A stretch of DNA of 64,000 nt from contig NAVB01000126.1 in assembly GCA_002179805.1 (NCBI GenBank), positions 1 to 64,000 of the forward strand, in the 5' to 3' direction. The DNA is from Acanthamoeba lenticulata. Lineage: Eukaryota; Discosea; Longamoebia; Acanthamoebidae. The position numbers were made by a program, and so were the translations under genes. Below are positions 49,864 to 61,657 of this stretch, piece after piece. Numbering within the stretch: the first letter of the stretch is position 1; the number at the start of each line of letters is the position of its first letter. The notes beneath the pieces are model-generated. The model worked only from the letters and a program-made list of their open reading frames with translations. It did not search any database and was not told the DNA's origin.

Positions 49864-50961
49864 ATGTGGCTTCGAGCAATGGAAACTCTGAATGCCGCAC
49901 ACAAGAGTAGTGATGAAGTCGACAACGCGGTGAAGCTCCTACGTCAGGCGGCTCTCCAGGGCCACGTCCACGCCCAGAACGACCTGGGGCGGATGCTGCT
50001 TAACGGCGACGCCGTGGAGCAGGACAACGACGAGGCGGTCGAATGGTTCCGCAAGGCCGCCACCCAGGGCGACCCGATCGCGCAGTACAACCTGGGCATT
50101 GCCTACATGAAGGGCACCGGCGTGGCCCTGAGCGATACCAAGGCGGCCGAGTGGTTCTTCAAAGCCGCACAGCAGGGTCACGCCGGCGCTCAGTACTGCA
50201 TGAGCTGCATGTATGTGCTCGGCAGCGGCGTGGGCCAGAGTGATACCGACGCCGCCAAGTGGTGTCGCAAGGCCGCGCATCAAGGCCTCGCCGAGGCGCA
50301 GTTCGGGCTGGGCTGCCTGTATGCCCGTGGCGAAGGCGTGGAACGGAACGACGTTAAGGCCGTCACGTGGTTCCGACGCGCAGCCAAGCAGGGCTTTCCC
50401 GACGCCCAGTGTAGCTTGGGCGAGATGTACCTCGAGGGACGCCAACTCCAGCAGAACAACGAGCGGGCGCTCAAGTGGCTCATCAGGGCAGGCCAGCAAG
50501 GCCACGCACAGGCCCAAGCGCAACTGGGCTTCATGTACATGGAGGGCCATGCCGGAGTGGCCCAGAGCGACGAGCAAGCCGTGGAATGGTTCACCAAGGC
50601 GGCAGACCAGGGCCACGTTCAAGCGGCATCCCTGCTGGGCTTGATGTACAGAGAGGGGCGAGGCGTCGAGAAGAGCCCTCGCGATGCTCTGCGATGGTAC
50701 CACGCGGCCGGTTCGAAGGGATTTGCTGAGGCGCAGTTCTGGGTCGGCGTCCTCTACGCGGAAGGCGCGGAAGGTGTGGAGCAGGACCTGCAAGAAGCTG
50801 AGCTGTGGCTCCGCCTGGCCGCCGAGGACGGGCGCCACGACGCGCAACTGGCCCTGGAGGACCTCTACCGCATGGGCGTGGCCAAGCCCCACAAGGGCGA
50901 GAAGCTCCAGTCTGCCTCGCCCAAGCAGCGCAACAAAAAGGACGACTGTGTGCTCGCCTGA
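49864..50961 (+). CDS. Sel1-like repeat (SLR) protein
   Basis: Single exon of 365 aa from the ATG at 49864 (the frame is open for 40 more codons upstream). Made almost entirely of about nine 36-residue TPR-like Sel1 repeats with the consensus A-x-x-x-LG-x-x-Y-x-x-G-x-GV-x-x-[DS]-x-x-x-A-x-x-W-[FY]-x-KAA-x-[QK]-G: for example IAQYNLGIAYMKGTGVALSD and AQFGLGCLYARGEGVERND. No signal peptide or TM segment. Such proteins are scaffolds, e.g. in ERAD (Sel1/Hrd3) or chitin synthase regulation; free-standing soluble versions are very numerous in amoebae and in their bacterial endosymbionts. The lack of introns and very regular repeats leave lateral origin possible. Partner unknown. Confidence 0.88.
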   Translation: MWLRAMETLNAAHKSSDEVDNAVKLLRQAALQGHVHAQNDLGRMLLNGDAVEQDNDEAVEWFRKAATQGDPIAQYNLGIAYMKGTGVALSDTKAAEWFFKAAQQGHAGAQYCMSCMYVLGSGVGQSDTDAAKWCRKAAHQGLAEAQFGLGCLYARGEGVERNDVKAVTWFRRAAKQGFPDAQCSLGEMYLEGRQLQQNNERALKWLIRAGQQGHAQAQAQLGFMYMEGHAGVAQSDEQAVEWFTKAADQGHVQAASLLGLMYREGRGVEKSPRDALRWYHAAGSKGFAEAQFWVGVLYAEGAEGVEQDLQEAELWLRLAAEDGRHDAQLALEDLYRMGVAKPHKGEKLQSASPKQRNKKDDCVLA

Positions 50962-51126
50962 CTCCTTGCCAGAGGGCTTCACCACCACTTCCAAAAGAAA
51001 GACAGAGAGGCGCTCCTGTACTGCCTTTGCGTTTGATTTGTTTTTTATTTACACGCTCCAGTGTGTGTACGTGGTCTTTGAAAATCATGGCCCACCTCGC
51101 GTGTGGTCGTTGTTGCGACCGCTCGC

Positions 51127-53057
51127 TCACTGTTCGAAGGCCGACGTCATGTGAAACGCCTGTGGACGCGCAACATACGTGTGTGAGTAGTCACCCAAGA
51201 ACACGAACCAGCTTGGTTGACCAGGAAGGGAGCTACCAACCTGTTGAATGCCTTCGAGGACGACCGTGTGGAGGTGGTCCAAGGTCTCGGGGAAGGACTG
51301 GGCCTTGACCTCCAGCAGCTGGAAGGGCGGGGCGAACCGACAGAGGTACGACTGGATGTACCGCAGGTTGGACAGTAGGGCCGACGTCTGCGCGTGCGTG
51401 TCCTCGCTCAGTCCCTGCTCGCGTTCGTGTTTGTGTGTTTGTGTTTTTGTCAGCAGTGCACACGCGAGCACAGTGCTCGCATTCGAGGCCGGCGACGCAC
51501 CTGCGCAAACTGGCGATCGTAGGTGCTCGCAGAAAGCATGTTCTCCACAAAGAGGCGGTGGTCCTTCTCGTTCATGTTGAAGATGACCGGGAGGATGACC
51601 CCCTTGGGCTCGGCCGCTGCCGTAGCCGCGCCGGTCTCCTGTGCCACGGCCTGGCCCTCGAGCTTCTTCTGGTTGACCTTGGGGTAGGGGATGATGCTGT
51701 TGTGCTCTGCATCCGGACCTCCATTGTTAACCATGATGGAGAGGACGAAGAAGGCGATGGTGCGCTATGAGAGAGGAGGAAGGTGGTACCGATGAGGTGG
51801 AGGAAGAGGGCAGGATCAATATGGAACCCTTCCAAGATGATGGACTTGCCCTCCTTCAGCGCCTTGTCCAGATCCGTCTTCACGGCGTCCCGCACCATCT
51901 TGCAGTCGGCGCGGAAGTCGTCCAGCAGCTCCTTCTTCGACCCAAACCGGCGATAGATCAACGGCTCCTTCGAGATGCCCCTTCACAAGTCGCCAGCCCC
52001 ACCAACAGCACCATCGTCGTTTCACCATCAGACGACACGACCAATTACAAGCAAGATGAACATGAAGAGAAGACGCACTTGACGCTATTGAGAAACTCGT
52101 GCACGAGGTTGGTCTGGAGGACGTTGGGCACGTTGATCCGCTCGGCGAGCTGAGTGGCGAGGAAAGACTTGCCCATGCAGCCCGTGCCTGCGATGATGAT
52201 GATCAGCGGCACTCGCTGGTGGTGGAACCTGGAGAAGAACAAGAAAAAAAAAGACACAAGGTGAGCCACACAGTTCAGTGTAGCGAGAACAAGGAACCAT
52301 TGAGCGTACTTGAGCGTCATGGTGAATCGCTCGCGGTAGATGTGGCCGTAGCCCTTGACCTCCATGAGGTGGAAAAGGTGCTTCTCCAGGTCGGCCTGCG
52401 TGATGCTGAGAAGGCCCTGGTCCACCAGGTCCTTCTTCAACTCGAGCGCTACCTTGATGGCGTCCTCAGGCGGCACCTAAACAAATGAGAACGTGAGAAA
52501 GGTGCCACTGTGGCACAACACAACGAACCAACCGCCACTTACGCAACAAAATGCGTCCAATTAAATTAAAGCATGAGATGAAAAAGAACCTTGATGAGGG
52601 TGAGCATGCGGCTGACGATAAATCGCGACATGATGTAGTAGTGGTCTTCGAGCCACACCTTGACCTTGATGAAGTCATACTTCGTGTGCAGACGCGAAGA
52701 TCGCTCGGGCTTCTCCTCTTGAGGCTCTTGAGCAGCGAAGCCAACCTCTTTGGTTTTGGTGCTGCCGCTCTGCCTCAAGCTGTGCGGATGTCCGCCTGTG
52801 CGAGCGACGTACTCTTCATCAGGCTCAAACACCACCTCTTCTTCCTCTTCGTTTGCCAGATGAAGGTGTTTCATTTGTTCATTGGCCTCGGTTTCCCGTT
52901 TGAGTTCGTCTTCAGCCCCCTTGGCCAGGCAGGTGAGATCAACACCCTCAATGGGAGCATTGTTCACTTGTGCCTCTACCGCTTCCATTTTCTGTTTTCC
53001 CTCTATTACTTCAGCTTCTTTGGTTACTGGAGGCTGCCTCCTCACCGCTTCGGTCAT
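51127..53057 (-). CDS. P-loop kinase-like protein, 2-phosphoglycerate kinase / plant LPA1 homologue
   Basis: Related to plant LPA1 (low phytic acid 1) and archaeal 2-phosphoglycerate kinase. Exons 53057-52590, 52476-52310, 52228-52079, 51980-51790, 51706-51501, 51414-51241, 51159-51127 give 462 aa in frame. The first about 115 residues are acidic and disordered. Then FIVSRMLTLIKVPPEDAIKV, an ATP-cone-like helical part (LLSITQADLEKHLFHLME), the nucleotide-binding core HHQRVPLIIIIAGTGCMGKS (Walker A G-x4-GKS), PNVLQTNLVHEFL, IILEGFHIDP, VIFNMNEKDHRLFVENML, and SALLSNLRYIQSYLCRF. In plants loss of this protein lowers phytate by an unknown mechanism; kinase activity here is inference. The C-terminal exon is only 33 nt (AFHMTSAFEQ). 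Confidence 0.88.
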
Positions 53058-53458
53058 TCAATTAGGTCGATCGCAACCCCCTGGGTGCCATCAATCAATG
53101 AAGCCGCAGAGTTGGCTGCTGGGGCTCCGTGTTGGGTGGTTCTCCGACGAACGGGCTGCGCGAAAGCTGCACAATCGCAGCCACATTAATTATGATCGTC
53201 CGCAGTTCTCATGCTGGCGAGAAGGCGGAATGGTTTCTGGAGTTTCTCGGCCGTGAGATGTGTCGCGGCGGTGAACGCACAAGAACAAGATGAAGATGAA
53301 GATGTATTTCTCGTCTTCCCTCCACGCGTGAGCGCAGGATACGAGCAGGGACGCGCGTGGGGGCAAAACGCCAACGTAAATGAAAACGAAATAAACAAGA
53401 GACGAGGGCCTCCTGGCCGGCCGCAGCGACGACGACAAACGCAGGAAGACGACGACGA
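53058..53458. other. Intergenic, no gene seen
   Basis: 401 bases between two same-strand (minus) genes: promoter of the LPA1-like gene and 3' flank of the ArfGEF gene. Frames are open in places on the minus strand but have no coding character or family match. Confidence 0.45.
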
Positions 53459-56400
53459 TCATTGAGCCGGCGCCTCGATGAAAGCTGAGGCGGTGATGAG
53501 GCCCTGCGTGGTTCCGATCCGCAGGAAGATGGGCTGGAGGGCCGAGCGGACTTCCTTCCGCTCGCTCATCATGAGGCTCACAAAGTGGTTGTAGAGCAGC
53601 GGAATGTGCTTGGCGAACTGTACAGTTATCCCGCCACCATCGTCAGAGGTTGGAGAAGAACAAATTGTAGCAAGAAGAGGAGAGACACCAACCTGAGCGT
53701 CATCGAAATGGAGGATGCCCTGAAGGATCTGGACCATGAGGCCCACCTTGGACTGTGAGTAGGGCGAAGACGAGTTGAGCGCCGTCTGGATGAACTCCTC
53801 CGAGAACTCGGTGATCAGCCTGAAGTCACCCGCCCCTCTCCGCGTGAGTCACACGCGTACGGCCGAAATGTTCGTGGCCGACGTACTTGGTGAGCCGCGT
53901 CTCGCTGATGTCGCGCTTCTCGGAGCCCTCGGGCTCAGCATAGAGCGTGAAGAGGATGCGGAGACAGCTGCTCATGGCCGTCATCTCGATCTTGATGATG
54001 CGTGTCATCACGCCCGTCGGTCCAAGGCCCGTTCGCAGGCGCACATCGTTATTGGCCGAGTAGGCGAACCGGTAGCTGGACAGGATCGCCTCCATCATCG
54101 ACACCACATTGCCTGTGTTCCAATCCATCATTATCATCAGCATCGACATCAACAGCGTCATCATCATAGCTACAGGGTTGGGACGGGCTTGGGCACGTAC
54201 TGAGGGAAAGCTGCGGGTAGTGCTCGAAGAAGATCTCATTGACAGCCTGCAGGAGCAGCAGATGGACGGCGCACCTGTGCCAGTGCACACGAACCGCGTG
54301 TGAGACGTCGGCGACCCGAAAGGGGAGAGAGCAGAGCGGCGCCAAGTACCGGGCGTTGACGGCGGCAAACGAGGAGAAGGCGTTTGGTGGGCGGTGGGGC
54401 GTGGCGCGCTTGAGCTTGACCATCACGATCTCCTCGGGGCTCAGCTGAGCCTTGTCCAGCGTCTCCTCATCCTTGATCGCCTTTTGAACCGCGATGACCC
54501 CGGCGTGTCAAACACACCACAAATGGGGGACAATGATGAAGGGCGGGTGGGGCGAACCTCGAGGACGGCGGCGGGCAGGATGCCGCGCCGAACGGACTCC
54601 TGGCGGAGGAACTCGGAGCCAGAGTGGTGCCGCTCCATCTCCGTGTGGGCGCCCGTGTTGGTTCGCTGGTCCTCCTTCCTCTCGGCCCCGTCGGCCTTGG
54701 GCGTCGCCCCCACTTCAGTGGTGTCGCCGCCTGTGGCCGCCACGGCCGCGGGCTGCGTGGAGGCGGGCTTCTTGGCTCCGGCATTACCCTTGGGCGGGGT
54801 GTAGGCAAACACCTCGACGGGCATGTTGCAGTCCATCACATGCTTGAAGGTCATGCACACGACGTTCCACATGTAGGGCGTGAACTTGTCGCCGTTCTGC
54901 TCATTCATCCACGCCCGCAGTCAAATTTACAGGTTAGACCTTTTGCCGCTCAAAGCCAGGCCGCAAGTCCAGCAAGACGCAAGGGCTCTGGGAGGCGTGC
55001 CTTCATGACGAGGCGGAGGAGGCACGTGCAGCCGATCTCGGCGAGGTTGGCCGTCTCCTGCAGCACGAAGCTGGCCAGGAGGGACAGCACCTCGTTGAGC
55101 AGGAACGAGATCTGGCCAAAGAGGTGGGAGAGCAGGTCCACCAGCGACTGCGTCGCGTTGAGGCACGTCGTCGCGATCCACACATTGTCCTGCTGCGCCC
55201 CCCCCATATTGGAAAGAGCAGACACACACGCGCGTGAGTAAGAGCGCAGTAAGCGGGTCGCTCTCTTGCGTGCCACCTCCGCAGCTGCGGCGGCTCTGTA
55301 GCGCGTGTGGCGAGTGGCGGTCTGCGACGTGAGCACCTCGTTGACGGGACTCTTCTCGTGGGCGATGACGCGGACGCCAATAAATATGGGCAGGATGACG
55401 CCCTTGAAGATCAGGTTCCACAGACTCGGCGTGAACATCGTGCCGTACTCGGTCAACACCCCAAACAAGCGCTCCAGCGCCCTTGTGTGTGTTCAACGCA
55501 TCACCAGGTCAGCTCTCCCTCATAAATAAAAGAATTATTATCAAATAAATTGAAATACTTATAAAGAATGACACAAATAGTGGAAGGCGGCGTACACAGT
55601 GCGGACGTCGATGTGGGGGTGCGACACGACCTCGGAGAAGCCCGTGAGCACCGGGAACCAGTATTTGATGTGAGCGTCCTCGTCGGTGAAGACGTAGCGC
55701 GAATCAGCCTCCTCTCCTTCGGTGTTCTCTTCTTCCTCCATGAGGGCCAGCTCGTCCGGCACCGCCCCCATCGAACTGCTGTCAAGCTGGCGGGCCTCCA
55801 CCTTACGCAGCGGGCACACGTTGCCGCCGGCCAGCTGGCCCGCGCAGAACACCATCGACGCCAGCGCCTTTTGGCTGTTCATTCACGTACATGGGCGCCC
55901 ACCACAGTCAGACTCTCGATGGCAGGCCCCCCAGGCCAGGGGATCGCAGTTGGAAGCGTACCTGACGTCCTTGAAGTGCTGGGCCTTGGCAAAGGCGATC
56001 AGGCAGTTGACGCATTCGACGAAGAAGCTGTCGGCGATGAGCTTGAAGTGCTTGCTCATGATGCTCTCCACCAGCTCGAACGCGAGGCGCACGATTTTTT
56101 CTATTTGTATTTTCAACGCCCCCACACCCGCGTTAGCGCACTCAGTGCACCAGCAATCTCGATGAGATGAGCATGAGGGAGAAGAAGGGAGGAGCGGCCC
56201 ACCATTGGTGTCTGTCGCGGCGACGGAGAGGACGGCAAAGATGGACTTCCAGCCGGACTTCATGTTCTGCGCCTGAGACTGCACCATGTTGGACAAGCAC
56301 CGGATGCACTGCACTCGCCCCCCATAAACACGACATGCACATCAGTCGACTGGCCAGCCAAGGACTCAAGGTCATTCATGTAGAAAAAGGACGAACCATG

Positions 56401-59400
56401 TCACGCGTCTGGACGGAGGTGTGCTGCTGGATAATGGACTCGAAGGGCTTGAGGAAGTCCTTCTGGAAGTGGAAGTTGGCCAACTCGTCCTTGGCCAAGA
56501 ACTTCATAGCCAGCTGCCGCAACGAGTCGATGGCGTACATCGCGATACTCAGGTTCTTGTGGCAGCCCACCTGCACTCCAGCCAAGACCCGCCGGCGGTC
56601 AGCGTCCGGGCACACACAACAAACAGGTGTCGAGCGAGGAGGCGTTTGAGGGGGAAGCCCGCACCATGGTGAAGTGCTGGCCCATGACCTCCCAGATGCG
56701 GGCCCACACGATACGGATGCGGCCCATGTTGTAGTAGGCCACCTCGACCAGCTTCTGCAGGCAGAACATGCGCGGGTTGTTGGAGCTGATCTCATCCTGC
56801 GACACGGCGCACAGGCACTTGACGAAGTCCACGATCGCGTTCTGCCACGACAATACGTCCGTTAGCACCACGAATGGGGAGAAAGAGCGACCTGGTAGGC
56901 TGCGTACGTTGCTGAGCTTGATGCTGTCGGTGAAGAGTCGATCGATGGCGATACTTTCGATCTCCTTTGAAATCAATTCAGCGTTGGCTCCCTCTAGCGA
57001 CGCCAGCTGCTGCGGGTTCTGTAGTTGTTAACGTTGTTGTTAGCTGATGGTATACGAGCTCTGAGCGAGAGTCATGACGTACAAAGTGGGTTTTCGTCGA
57101 GGGCGAGCGGCCCATCAGGTAGGGTGCGATGTCAAAGGTGAGTGACTCGCGTATGCCCTGGCTGGCGGGGCGTCGCGGCGTGAAGGTGCCCACGGACGAG
57201 ATCGAGTGCGTCATCTGGTCGCTCGGCGTCTCCGTTCCCGTAAACGTGTTCTCCGCCGTCAAACCTGCCCACACACATGTGCGCCAGAGAGGCGTCAGGC
57301 TCAGCCCCATCCATTGTCGGCATGATGAAGATGACAATATGGTAGTGGAAAGGGGTAATACCGGCACCGAGCAGGTGCATGGTCTCCAGCTTGGAGATAC
57401 AATCCAAGACGTCCTTCCACGATTCCTGCACGTTTTGAGGAGGAAAATGATGTGTTAAAAAAACATGGATAGATGAATCAGGGATGGTGAAGAGCAAAGG
57501 AACCTGGAGATGGTCGCCGTCCGAGTGAGCAACGCTGATGAGGGTCTTGATGCTGGCGATGTTCTTGTGGCGGATCTCCTTGAGGTTGTTCAGGTGCGTG
57601 AACTTGAAGAGCGACGACACAAACATGTTGCGCGGGGTCTCCATGTAGAACGTGGAGCTCACGCGAATGGCGCACTTGAATCCAGTCAGGCACAGGTCGA
57701 TGATCTTCGGGTCCTCCGACGTCTCCAGCAGCACCGAGAACGCGGCTGTCCAATGTCGCGCGCGGTGGTCAGCTCGAGAAGCCAGATAGAGAAGGCTTCG
57801 AAAGGTGGAAGGCGAGGGGTACCGAGCATGGGGCACCACGAGATCTCAAACATGGGGCGTACGGGCTGGATGCTGGTCGCCTTGAAGTACTTGCTCTCTG
57901 TGGTCCGCTTCTGCTTCAGCATTTGCTGTTGTGACCAAGCAATCACCACAGTGAGACTTGAGGCTGACTCGACAAAGAGAGCGAAAAAAAAAAGCAAGGA
58001 AGAAGTGAGTGAACCTGGACGCGCTTGGCCATCTGCTTGCTCTCAAAGACCCACGTCAGCTCCTTCTGGTGCGGGTCCAAGGGCTCTGTTCATAGCATGG
58101 ACGAGGGCGGACGGGGACAATCACCTGTCAGCTGACTGCGAGCCATAGGCTTCTCTCTTGAGGAGAGAAGAGGAGGGAGCACGCACTGGTGGAGAGCTCC
58201 ATCTTTTCCTCGCCGTGGTCGGTGAGCTTGAGCGGGGTGGCGGCGATTCGGTTGTAGATCTCCTCCTGGTACCGGTGAGGCAGCTTGCCCTCGTTGATGT
58301 CGCGGTTCACGTTCTGCCACTCGGGCAGCGTGATCTTCTTCTTGATCTGCGGGCTGTGCAGATCGGTGGCAAGCATCATGATGGCGTAGGCAAACATGTA
58401 AGCAGCGTCGGCCGAGACGAAGATGGAACCCGGGTTGTCCTCGAACCACCGGGCGGCAAACTTCTCCATCACGCGATCGATCGCCTGAGCCTCACCGACC
58501 ACGCGGAAGTTACCCAGCAGGTTTCTTTTCAACACAACAAGAAATGGCGGGTCAGATGTGCGCACAAACGTGTGGGTGAGGGCGAGGAGGATGCAACAGA
58601 GCGTACCGGAGGGCCAGATCGATGGGCATCTTGGCAAAGTTGAACATGTCGATGTAGGCATGGAGCACCTTCTTGTTGAACTCGCCCTTGGGGCCACTGC
58701 TCAGAAAATATATAAAAAAAAAATATGTCAACAATTCAAGGAATGAGGTGGTGAGGAGAAGGACCAAGGCATACCCCTTGGCAAAGTACTCGCCGATCTG
58801 CTCCTTGTCGAGCTCCTCGCCGTGCTCCTTGAGGAAGCGCGCCACGGCCTCTGGCGTGTATTCGACGAGCCCGGCGTCGACCAGGTACTGCACGCCCTTG
58901 GCCGCGTTGAGGTTGAACTTCTCCTTGCCCGTCTCCAGCTGCAGCTTCATGTGCTTCTTCTTCTCGAACCGGTCCGGCGTCCGGCCCTCGGCCTCGTCGA
59001 CCGACTCCGTCTCAGAGGAGTGGTCCTTGTCCTCCTTGTCTTTAACGAGCTCCGTGCTCCACTCCACGAGCGACTTCATGATGGTCACCAAGCACTCGAG
59101 GCCCAGCGTCTTGAGCGTGGCCTCCTGCACCACCACGGGGCCCGACGCCTGCACGCTCGGCGAGCCCTTGGCCATCGTCGACAGGTCATTCACCATCCTG
59201 TCGTGTGGCGAGTCAGTCACTGAGAGGCAGGCTAGGGGCTGGGGAGTGGAGAAACAGACCGGCCAAAGATGTCCTGGGACTCGAGGCTGCAGTCATAGTT
59301 GACGAAGATGTCCACGAGGACCTGCGCGTTATTGCAGATCTGCAGGAGGCAGTCGAGGACGGAGCTCTTGGCCTGCGTCGTGCTGTTGTCGCTCTCCAAA

Positions 59401-61361
59401 ATACGCAGGAAGATCTTTGTAAAGTAGATCGCGATCTCGTCCTACCAACCCGGCCCACGTCATGTCAGCAAAGAGGCCCGCGTGCCACGGCTGAATAAAA
59501 AGTAGAAATAGTACCTTGAGGTAGTCCTTGAAGTTGGAAATGAGGAGGAGGAAGACGCTGAGGGTGAGCTGGAAAACGCGCGGGAGCGATGAGATGCCGT
59601 TGATGCCGATCGACGGGCACAGGTAGCGCTTGAAGGCTGTGTTGATGAAGCGATAGGTGTCCTTGAAGGTCGGGCCAGCCGTCTGCAGGATTGACAAAAT
59701 CAGCTCCAGTGACAGGATCTTGCTCTTGACGTCCACCGAGTCGGGCAGCAGCCTGATGGGGTCGCGTTGCCGGTCAGTGCCGTGACAGACCACAAATGAT
59801 GGAAGAGAGCAGCCACGGCGCACCCTTCGGGCAGGTCCACGTTGGATAGCTTGCATAGAGCACGGAAGATCATGTGGCAATCGCTAAAGGCCAGCTCAAA
59901 GGCCGGGCTGGTGGGCTCGGTCCTGTGCGCGCGCCACCGCCAAGTGCGCACGAGGCACTAGTGAGTTTCCCGTCCGTGCTTGTTGTGAGGAGCAACAGAG
60001 GAGACAGCAAGGGCGCGTGGTACTTGGGCTCCTTGGCCTTCTCGTGTTCCTTCTTGCCGTTGGACACAACGGTCTCTATGATGCCTTCCAACTCCTCGTC
60101 GGTCTGCACCAAAGACATTATTAGCTTTCTTGATCATTAAAAATAAAGTAATCTTTAACGTACCTCAGCGGTCGACTCAGTCACTTTGTCCTTGCCTTTG
60201 CCGTTGTCGTTGTCGGCATCCTCGGTTTTGGTCGCCTGGCGGAGTGCCGCGCCCTCGCGCTCAAAGCGCTGGAAGATGGCGCCCAGCATCTGGTCGAGCG
60301 TGGCCTTGGCGGTGACCAGAATGAGCGGGCTCACGCTCATCAAGTGGATGTTGTAGCACGTCTTCACCACGCTTAGCAGCAGCGGTCCGTGCACATCAGC
60401 CTTGCGCGAGACGACAGCAGCGAGCAGCGTCTGGTTGTACATCGTACAAGGTGAGCTTATGGAACAAAATGAAGCCTGTCTATACAGACGCAACGGCAAA
60501 GGTCGAAAGCCCAGCACAGGTAGCGAGAGACGGCACCTTGAGGATCTGCAGCTGGACGTTGTCGTCAGGGTAGGTCTTCTCGCCCTTGCGCTTCTGAAAG
60601 CTGGTGTTGATGACAAAAAGCACTCGCTCGATGAGCTTCTTATCCGGTTGCTCGATGTCCACCGCCTCACCGTTGATGTATCCGTAGAGCAGTAGTTTCT
60701 GCACATTTAAAAATTCAAATGTTAAAATAAATAAAATGCTGGCGTGCCGCGTCACAACGCGAGGGCAACATGAACCTGGAAGCAGTCGAGAGCCATTGAC
60801 ATAAGTGAGTACTGGCGGGTCTCGCAAGCCAATTGGAGAGGCACGATGATCTTGCCAACCAGGTCGTCCAATCGCTTCTGATCGGCGGCCGACAGCTCGT
60901 TGTCATCAATTTCACTAACGACAAACAGGGGTAAGATGAGAGATTGAGCTGTGTTCACAAGCATGATGAAAAGATGACTTACAGCTTGGAGATGAAGCCC
61001 TTGTTTTTCTTCAGCAGCTCTGTCAATAAATCGATCGTCAATTACGGCTCCTGCAGAAGACAACTTTCCTGATTTACGCGGCCTGCGTACCGATTGCAGA
61101 GGTGCAAGAGTCGCGCAGCTTCGTGTTGCGTTTAGGGGCCTCTTCAAGAATTGAATTCAACGCCTTGTTGATGAACATGACCATTGTTTGTCCCGTCGGT
61201 CCATCGCTGCCTTTTGCGCCCGATCCTCCAGTGCTCAGTCGTCTGTTGGGAGTGGTACTCCCACTGGCCGATCCTGGTGTTGAGGGGCCCGATGTTGTCT
61301 CTGATTTTCCATTCGATGCCGCTGCATGCACAGATTCCTCGGGAGCTGTGGTTTGCATCAT
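53459..61361 (-). CDS. BIG1/BIG2-type Sec7 ArfGEF (brefeldin A-inhibited guanine nucleotide-exchange factor)
   Basis: Large trans-Golgi/endosomal exchange factor for Arf GTPases, about 7.9 kb with over twenty introns and a projected 1,700-1,900 aa. N-terminus: Ser/Thr/Gly-rich leader, then DCB helices ([19 protein letters not shown]). HUS box at about 59280-59330 ([19 protein letters not shown]). Sec7 domain at about 58190-58930 in three exons: [60 protein letters not shown] with the catalytic glutamate in GEAQ, and [15 protein letters not shown]. The long downstream part holds HDS helical repeats ([14 protein letters not shown] and others) to the stop at 53459-53461. The start ATG at 61361 ([10 protein letters not shown]) is the first in frame; upstream frame is open. 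Exon boundaries outside the Sec7 region were not all worked out. Motif 2 of Sec7 is altered (see findings). Confidence 0.92.
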
Positions 61362-61657
61362 GATTACCTCCTCTCGTTTCTTTTTGGGCCCCGCAGATCC
61401 CCTCTCAAAATGCAAGTGTGCGATGGTGTGGATCGACCCAGGCTCGTGTGTCCCTTGGCTGCGGTGTGCTCAATGCATTCAAAGATGCGAGAGGTGCAAG
61501 AAATTCGCTAAGAAATGCTCCGCGTGCCGTACCGGCGCTGCCCACGTCGACAACGTAGGCTCCGCAGCTTCTTCTTTGGCTGTACAGTCACGTTGCGCGT
61601 TGTTGCACGCACGAGTTTCTTCGCGTGAAGCTTCTGGTCCCCTCTGTTTTTCTCGGC
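61362..61657. promoter_or_regulatory. Upstream region of the ArfGEF gene
   Basis: 296 bases between the ArfGEF start and the stop codon of DUSP12 (both minus). Cys-rich plus-strand frame at 61420-61560 (e.g. CAQCIQRCERCKKF) drew attention but has no start or splice support. No other element seen. Confidence 0.35.

Noticed and set aside
49864..50961. Recent bacterial transfer of the Sel1-repeat gene
   Set aside because: Intronless and Sel1-rich proteins do occur in amoeba endosymbionts, but base composition and codon use match the neighbours and Sel1 proteins are abundant in amoebae, so transfer is not shown.
49939..50994. 351-codon frame antisense to the Sel1-repeat gene
   Set aside because: Repeated codons in the Sel1 repeats keep the opposite frame open. 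It has no independent motif.
61420..61560. Cys-rich plus-strand stretch (CAQCIQRCERCKKF)
   Set aside because: No start codon, splice signals or family match; it lies in the upstream region of the ArfGEF gene.
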